A DNA stretch of 45,206 bases, from assembly GCA_014378525.1 (NCBI GenBank), contig JACMNL010000024.1:1-45206 (forward strand), read 5' to 3'. The notes beneath the pieces are model-generated. The model was not told the origin of the DNA. It was given only the letters and a program-made list of their open reading frames with translations, and did no database searches. Numbering within the stretch: position 1 is the stretch's first letter; every line of letters begins with the position of its first letter. Below are positions 42,455 through 45,206 of this stretch, in pieces. The stretch comes from Bacteriovorax sp. (GTDB lineage: Bacteria; Bdellovibrionota; Bacteriovoracia; Bacteriovoracales; Bacteriovoracaceae). A program made the position numbers and the translations under genes.

Positions 42455-42763
42455 TTATAACCTGATCACTTCTTCTTCTGCGAAGTGAACTGAAACGATG
42501 TCTTTGTAATTTGTAAAAGCGTCTTTACCTGCGGCCATGTTTTCAGGTGAAGACATCGCAGTTTTAAAATCTTCTTTCGAAGCAAACACTAGTTCTGTCA
42601 CCATGTGAAGATCACTTGCACCACGTGGCCCGCCAGAGACGCGCGATATTCTGATTTCTTTTGTAAGCGGAACTTTTTTAGCAATTTCTGTATGCGATAC
42701 ATACCAGTCATTAAATGCGTTGATGTCAGCTGGAACTTTGTAAATAGCGATCATTTTAAACAT
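42455..42763 (-). CDS. EthD-family small protein
   Basis: A 102-residue protein of the EthD dimeric alpha/beta-barrel type (PF07110): KMIAIYKVPADINAFNDWYV, then HTEIAKKVPLTKEIRISRVS and a C-terminal IVSVHFAEEEV. EthD proteins often accompany oxygenase systems (ethyl tert-butyl ether degradation) or polyketide cyclases. The product may help a ring-modifying step or handle an unstable intermediate. It is the first gene of the aromatic operon, with a fair promoter upstream. Confidence 0.78.
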   Translation of the reverse strand: MFKMIAIYKVPADINAFNDWYVSHTEIAKKVPLTKEIRISRVSGGPRGASDLHMVTELVFASKEDFKTAMSSPENMAAGKDAFTNYKDIVSVHFAEEEVIRL

Positions 42764-42802
42764 AAGTTTTCCTTGGTAATTTCATTAAAAAAGTTCCAAA
42801 AT

Positions 42803-42830
42803 ATTATCATTAGCTTTTTGTCTTTAGCAA
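42803..42830 (-). promoter_or_regulatory. possible sigma-70 promoter of the aryl-acetyl-CoA operon
   Basis: Read leftward, TTGCTA (42825-42830) and GATAAT (42803-42808) are 16 bases apart. Both match the consensus reasonably (four and five of six), and the site is about 40 bases before the first operon gene. No operator palindrome for a PaaX- or TetR-like repressor was evident. Confidence 0.35.
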
Positions 42831-42860
42831 ATTTAGCCGGGTAATTTAGAAGGGGAATAT

Positions 42861-43226
42861 ATGAATAGCTTGATCAATGTATTGGTGGGAATTATTGCTG
42901 TCTTGCACCTATATTTTTTGTGGCTCGAGATGTTTGCCTGGACTACTCCGAAAGGACTCAAAATTTTTAGAAATGACGCTGAATTCGCTCAAAAAAGTGC
43001 AGTTCTTGCAGCTAATCAGGGTTTGTATAACGGTTTTCTTGCAGCAGGTCTTATCTGGTCGGTCTTTGAAGTAGGTAATGAAGCTCTTCACTTGAAAGTT
43101 TTCTTTTTAAGCTGTGTCTCCATTGCGGGGATTTACGGCGGTTATACGGCCAATAAAAAAATCTTTATAATTCAGGGATTACCGGCCTTGATTACTTTAG
43201 CAATTGCTCTCAATTTCTATTATTGA
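42861..43226 (+). CDS. DUF1304-family small membrane protein
   Basis: A 121-residue integral membrane protein with four hydrophobic segments (around 5-27, 54-72, 78-95 and 102-120). The pattern AVLHLYFLWLEMFAWTTPKG and NQGLYNGFLAAGLIW is the DUF1304 signature. The role of this family is unknown. An AAGGGGA ribosome site precedes the ATG. It lies between the divergent aromatic operon and iorA, with 94 bases to the latter, and may be unrelated to either. Confidence 0.85.
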   Translation: MNSLINVLVGIIAVLHLYFLWLEMFAWTTPKGLKIFRNDAEFAQKSAVLAANQGLYNGFLAAGLIWSVFEVGNEALHLKVFFLSCVSIAGIYGGYTANKKIFIIQGLPALITLAIALNFYY

Positions 43227-43295
43227 TTGCAAAAGCAAATGTCGCGGTCATCTTGCTGTTTCTTTGCATCCACAATTTTTTGTGAGATATTTTCT

Positions 43296-43312
43296 GCTAA
43301 TAAAAAATTAGC
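43296..43312. promoter_or_regulatory. inverted repeat just upstream of iorA
   Basis: GCTAAT (43296-43301), AAAAA, ATTAGC (43307-43312) form a perfect six-base palindrome ending nine bases before the iorA ATG, where a ribosome site would normally be. It could be an operator or an RNA hairpin limiting translation. Confidence 0.35.
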
Positions 43313-43320
43313 GAGCATGC

Positions 43321-45206
43321 ATGACAACCGAAATATTAAACGGCAACGAAATAATTATTCAAGGGGCCCTTGAGGCCGGATTCCATTTATATACTGGATA
43401 CCCGGGTTCTCCGCTGGCCGATTATTTTAATATTCTTTACGAAAGAAAAAACGAATTCAAAGAAAAAGGTTTGCGAGTAGTTATCGCCAACAGCGAAGCG
43501 AACGCCGCAGCGATGGCCTCTGGTGCTAAACAGGCCAATAAAAATGCTCTGGTTGCGATGAAGTCCATGGGCCTTCACGTCGCAGCTGATGCACTTTCAG
43601 TAGGAAACTTTTCCAACCCAGGAACGGGCGGAGTGGTAGTCGTTGTAGGTGACGATCCATGGTCGATTTCTACATCCAGCCCTGCTGACTCAAGATATTT
43701 ATTCAAACATCTTCACATTCCATTTTTAGATCCGTCGACTCCACAGGAGTTAAAAGACTGGATGAAAGTCGCACTCGATATCTCTCTTGCGACTTCAGTT
43801 TACCAGGGCGTTCTTCTGACGACATTCATGGCCGAAGGTGGTGGGCGTGTTGAAATCGGTGTCGAGAAAAAAATCGACAGTACACTGATTGAACTTGATC
43901 CTGCGACTTTTGATCTTGCTAAAAACGTCATGGTGCCACCGAACTCACTCCGCGCTGACGTCACAATGATCAAAGACCGCTTCCCGAAAGTAATCGATGT
44001 TTTAAAAGAGAAAAATCTGGATATGACTTTCGGAAATCCGGATTCGAAAATTGGATTCATCACCAGTGGAGCAGTGTTTGAAATTTTGAAACAGGTTCTG
44101 GATGACAATAATGCTCTCGATAGATTTTCACTTTATAAAATCGCTGCTCCTTATCCTTTAGTTGATGAACTGCTGGTTCCTTACTTAAAAAATCTGGACA
44201 TATTAATTGTAGTGGAAGAAAAACGCGGATTTTTAGAAACAGAATTAACTGAAGTGATCGCTCGCCTCGGGTTGAAGTGTAAAATCTTCGGGAAAAAATT
44301 CGGAAGCCTTGAAGGTTTCCCAATTTATGGCGGTCTCAATTACGATTTAGTTTTAGAAAAAGTTTCTACGATTTTTAATCAAATGGGCATTTGTGCCTGT
44401 CACCCGACAGTACCCGGCGTCGTTCTAAGCGAAGTGATGCCGAGACGACTTCCAACTTTTTGCCCGGGATGCCCGCATAGAGAAACTCTTTCATTACTAA
44501 AAGATCTTCGCGGCCACTTAAAAAAACAAAACATTAATCTCATCTCGCATGGAGATGTTGGTTGTTATTCATTGTCTTTTCTTGAACCTTTCAAGGAAAT
44601 GCACAACCTCTCGGCCATGGGGCAGGGGGGAGCACTCGGTTCCGGTCTCGACATGTTTACATCGAACCCATCAGTAGTTCTGATGGGAGACTCGACATTT
44701 TTCCATTCGGGGATTACAGACATTTCAAACTCTGTGCAGATGAACCACGACATCACATACATTCTTCTTGATAATGATAACACTGCAATGACAGGCCATC
44801 AGATGACTCCGAGAACAGGTGAATCGGTTGAAGGATTTAAACGTCCGGCCCAGGACATGTTAAAACTCGTCACTGCATTAGGTGTGAATGAAGCGATTGA
44901 AGTCAATCCGAGTGACCGTTACTTTTATCAAAACCTTCTTCGTGAAATGGTGGTGAAAAAAGGCACGAAAGTTATTATCTCCAATAAAGAATGTGCTCTT
45001 ACTTTCCACGGAAAGAAAAAAGCAGCTGAAAGAAAAATATTCGCAGCGAATGAAACAATTCCTGTGCAAAAATTTTATCAGATCAATACTGATGCCTGCG
45101 AAGACTGCCGTGCCTGTGTTGAGATGACCGGATGTCCGGGATTATCGCAAACGTTTGATGCTTACGGATCTAAAGTTACTATTGATCCGCAAATCTGCGT
45201 GAGTGA
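43321..45206 (+). CDS. iorA: indolepyruvate:ferredoxin oxidoreductase alpha subunit (3' end missing)
   Basis: At least 628 residues, still open at the right edge; the full family length is about 600-700. It decarboxylates arylpyruvates (indole-, phenyl- and hydroxyphenylpyruvate) with CoA and ferredoxin to aryl-acetyl-CoA. The N-terminal pyrimidine-binding region is LYTGYPGSPLADYF with ANSEANAAAMASGA and MKSMGLHVAADAL. The thiamine-diphosphate motif is GDSTFFHSGITDI...DNDNTAMTGHQ. A ferredoxin-like cluster motif begins with C593, C596, C599 and C605 (CEDCRACV). The start is the ATG at 43321, without a good ribosome site. The beta subunit iorB is expected beyond the edge. It is divergent from the aryl-acetyl-CoA operon. 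Confidence 0.94.
   Translation, partial: MTTEILNGNEIIIQGALEAGFHLYTGYPGSPLADYFNILYERKNEFKEKGLRVVIANSEANAAAMASGAKQANKNALVAMKSMGLHVAADALSVGNFSNPGTGGVVVVVGDDPWSISTSSPADSRYLFKHLHIPFLDPSTPQELKDWMKVALDISLATSVYQGVLLTTFMAEGGGRVEIGVEKKIDSTLIELDPATFDLAKNVMVPPNSLRADVTMIKDRFPKVIDVLKEKNLDMTFGNPDSKIGFITSGAVFEILKQVLDDNNALDRFSLYKIAAPYPLVDELLVPYLKNLDILIVVEEKRGFLETELTEVIARLGLKCKIFGKKFGSLEGFPIYGGLNYDLVLEKVSTIFNQMGICACHPTVPGVVLSEVMPRRLPTFCPGCPHRETLSLLKDLRGHLKKQNINLISHGDVGCYSLSFLEPFKEMHNLSAMGQGGALGSGLDMFTSNPSVVLMGDSTFFHSGITDISNSVQMNHDITYILLDNDNTAMTGHQMTPRTGESVEGFKRPAQDMLKLVTALGVNEAIEVNPSDRYFYQNLLREMVVKKGTKVIISNKECALTFHGKKKAAERKIFAANETIPVQKFYQINTDACEDCRACVEMTGCPGLSQTFDAYGSKVTIDPQICVS

Noticed and set aside
1-45206. 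CRISPR arrays, transposons, prophage, tRNA or rRNA genes
   Set aside because: I saw no regularly spaced repeats, transposase motifs, terminal inverted repeats, cloverleaf sequences or rRNA stretches when reading the window; short RNA genes could still be missed by eye.

Overview
The window looks like a moderately AT-rich delta-proteobacterial-type chromosome from a free-swimming predator-like bacterium of the Bacteriovorax/Peredibacter group. This placement is inferred from gene content (CarD-type regulator, several soluble and membrane histidine kinases, flagellin with a FliA-type promoter next to cheX/cheY, many small lipoproteins, amino-acid and aromatic catabolism). No rRNA, tRNA, insertion sequence, prophage or CRISPR array was seen. 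Genes are densely packed, with many 1-bp (TAATG), 4-bp (ATGA) and short overlaps.

Layout. 1-5.5 kb: a fragment of an unknown gene, a two-component pair (membrane kinase plus OmpR-type regulator), a GAF/PAS kinase on the other strand and a DsbA-like lipoprotein. 5.45-5.94 kb: a 485-base gap with repeated dyads, a sigma-54-type promoter and a terminator, read here as a small-RNA locus. 5.9-12.1 kb: an outer-membrane-barrel-like protein, a pentapeptide-repeat protein, a six-helix membrane kinase coupled to an arginase-family hydrolase, a GYF-domain membrane protein, a lipoprotein and an MBL-fold hydrolase. 12.3-14.8 kb: sucC-sucD-ndk, ended by a strong terminator. 14.9-20.2 kb: a Nudix hydrolase, a frameshifted caspase-like lipoprotein pseudogene, carD-family regulator, cysS, GNAT, nitroreductase and a secreted HExxH protein. 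20.2-26.6 kb: YeiH-type transporter with lysA, divergent from uvrB, then an HExxH protein, a small exported protein and a metallophosphoesterase.

26.6-33.0 kb: a leftward signalling operon (899-residue charged repeat protein with a receiver-like N-terminus, degenerate HD-GYP protein, CheY, HPt-like protein lacking the phospho-histidine, CheX) divergent from a flagellin gene that has its own FliA promoter and terminator. Several of these proteins appear to have lost catalytic residues, which makes the operon the least conventional protein system in the window.

33.1-45.2 kb: a lipoprotein with a palindrome over its promoter and ribosome site, then a leftward operon of about eleven genes for aryl-acetyl-CoA breakdown (EthD-like, paaF, paaG, a lone PaaA-like diiron oxygenase, a paaH split in two, paaJ, aldehyde dehydrogenase, a secreted protein, a GST and an MBL lipoprotein). 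Divergent from it, after a small DUF1304 protein, is the start of iorA (arylpyruvate:ferredoxin oxidoreductase), which runs off the end. Together they suggest that prey- or medium-derived aromatic amino acids are converted through arylpyruvates directly to aryl-acetyl-CoA, without a need for a phenylacetate-CoA ligase.
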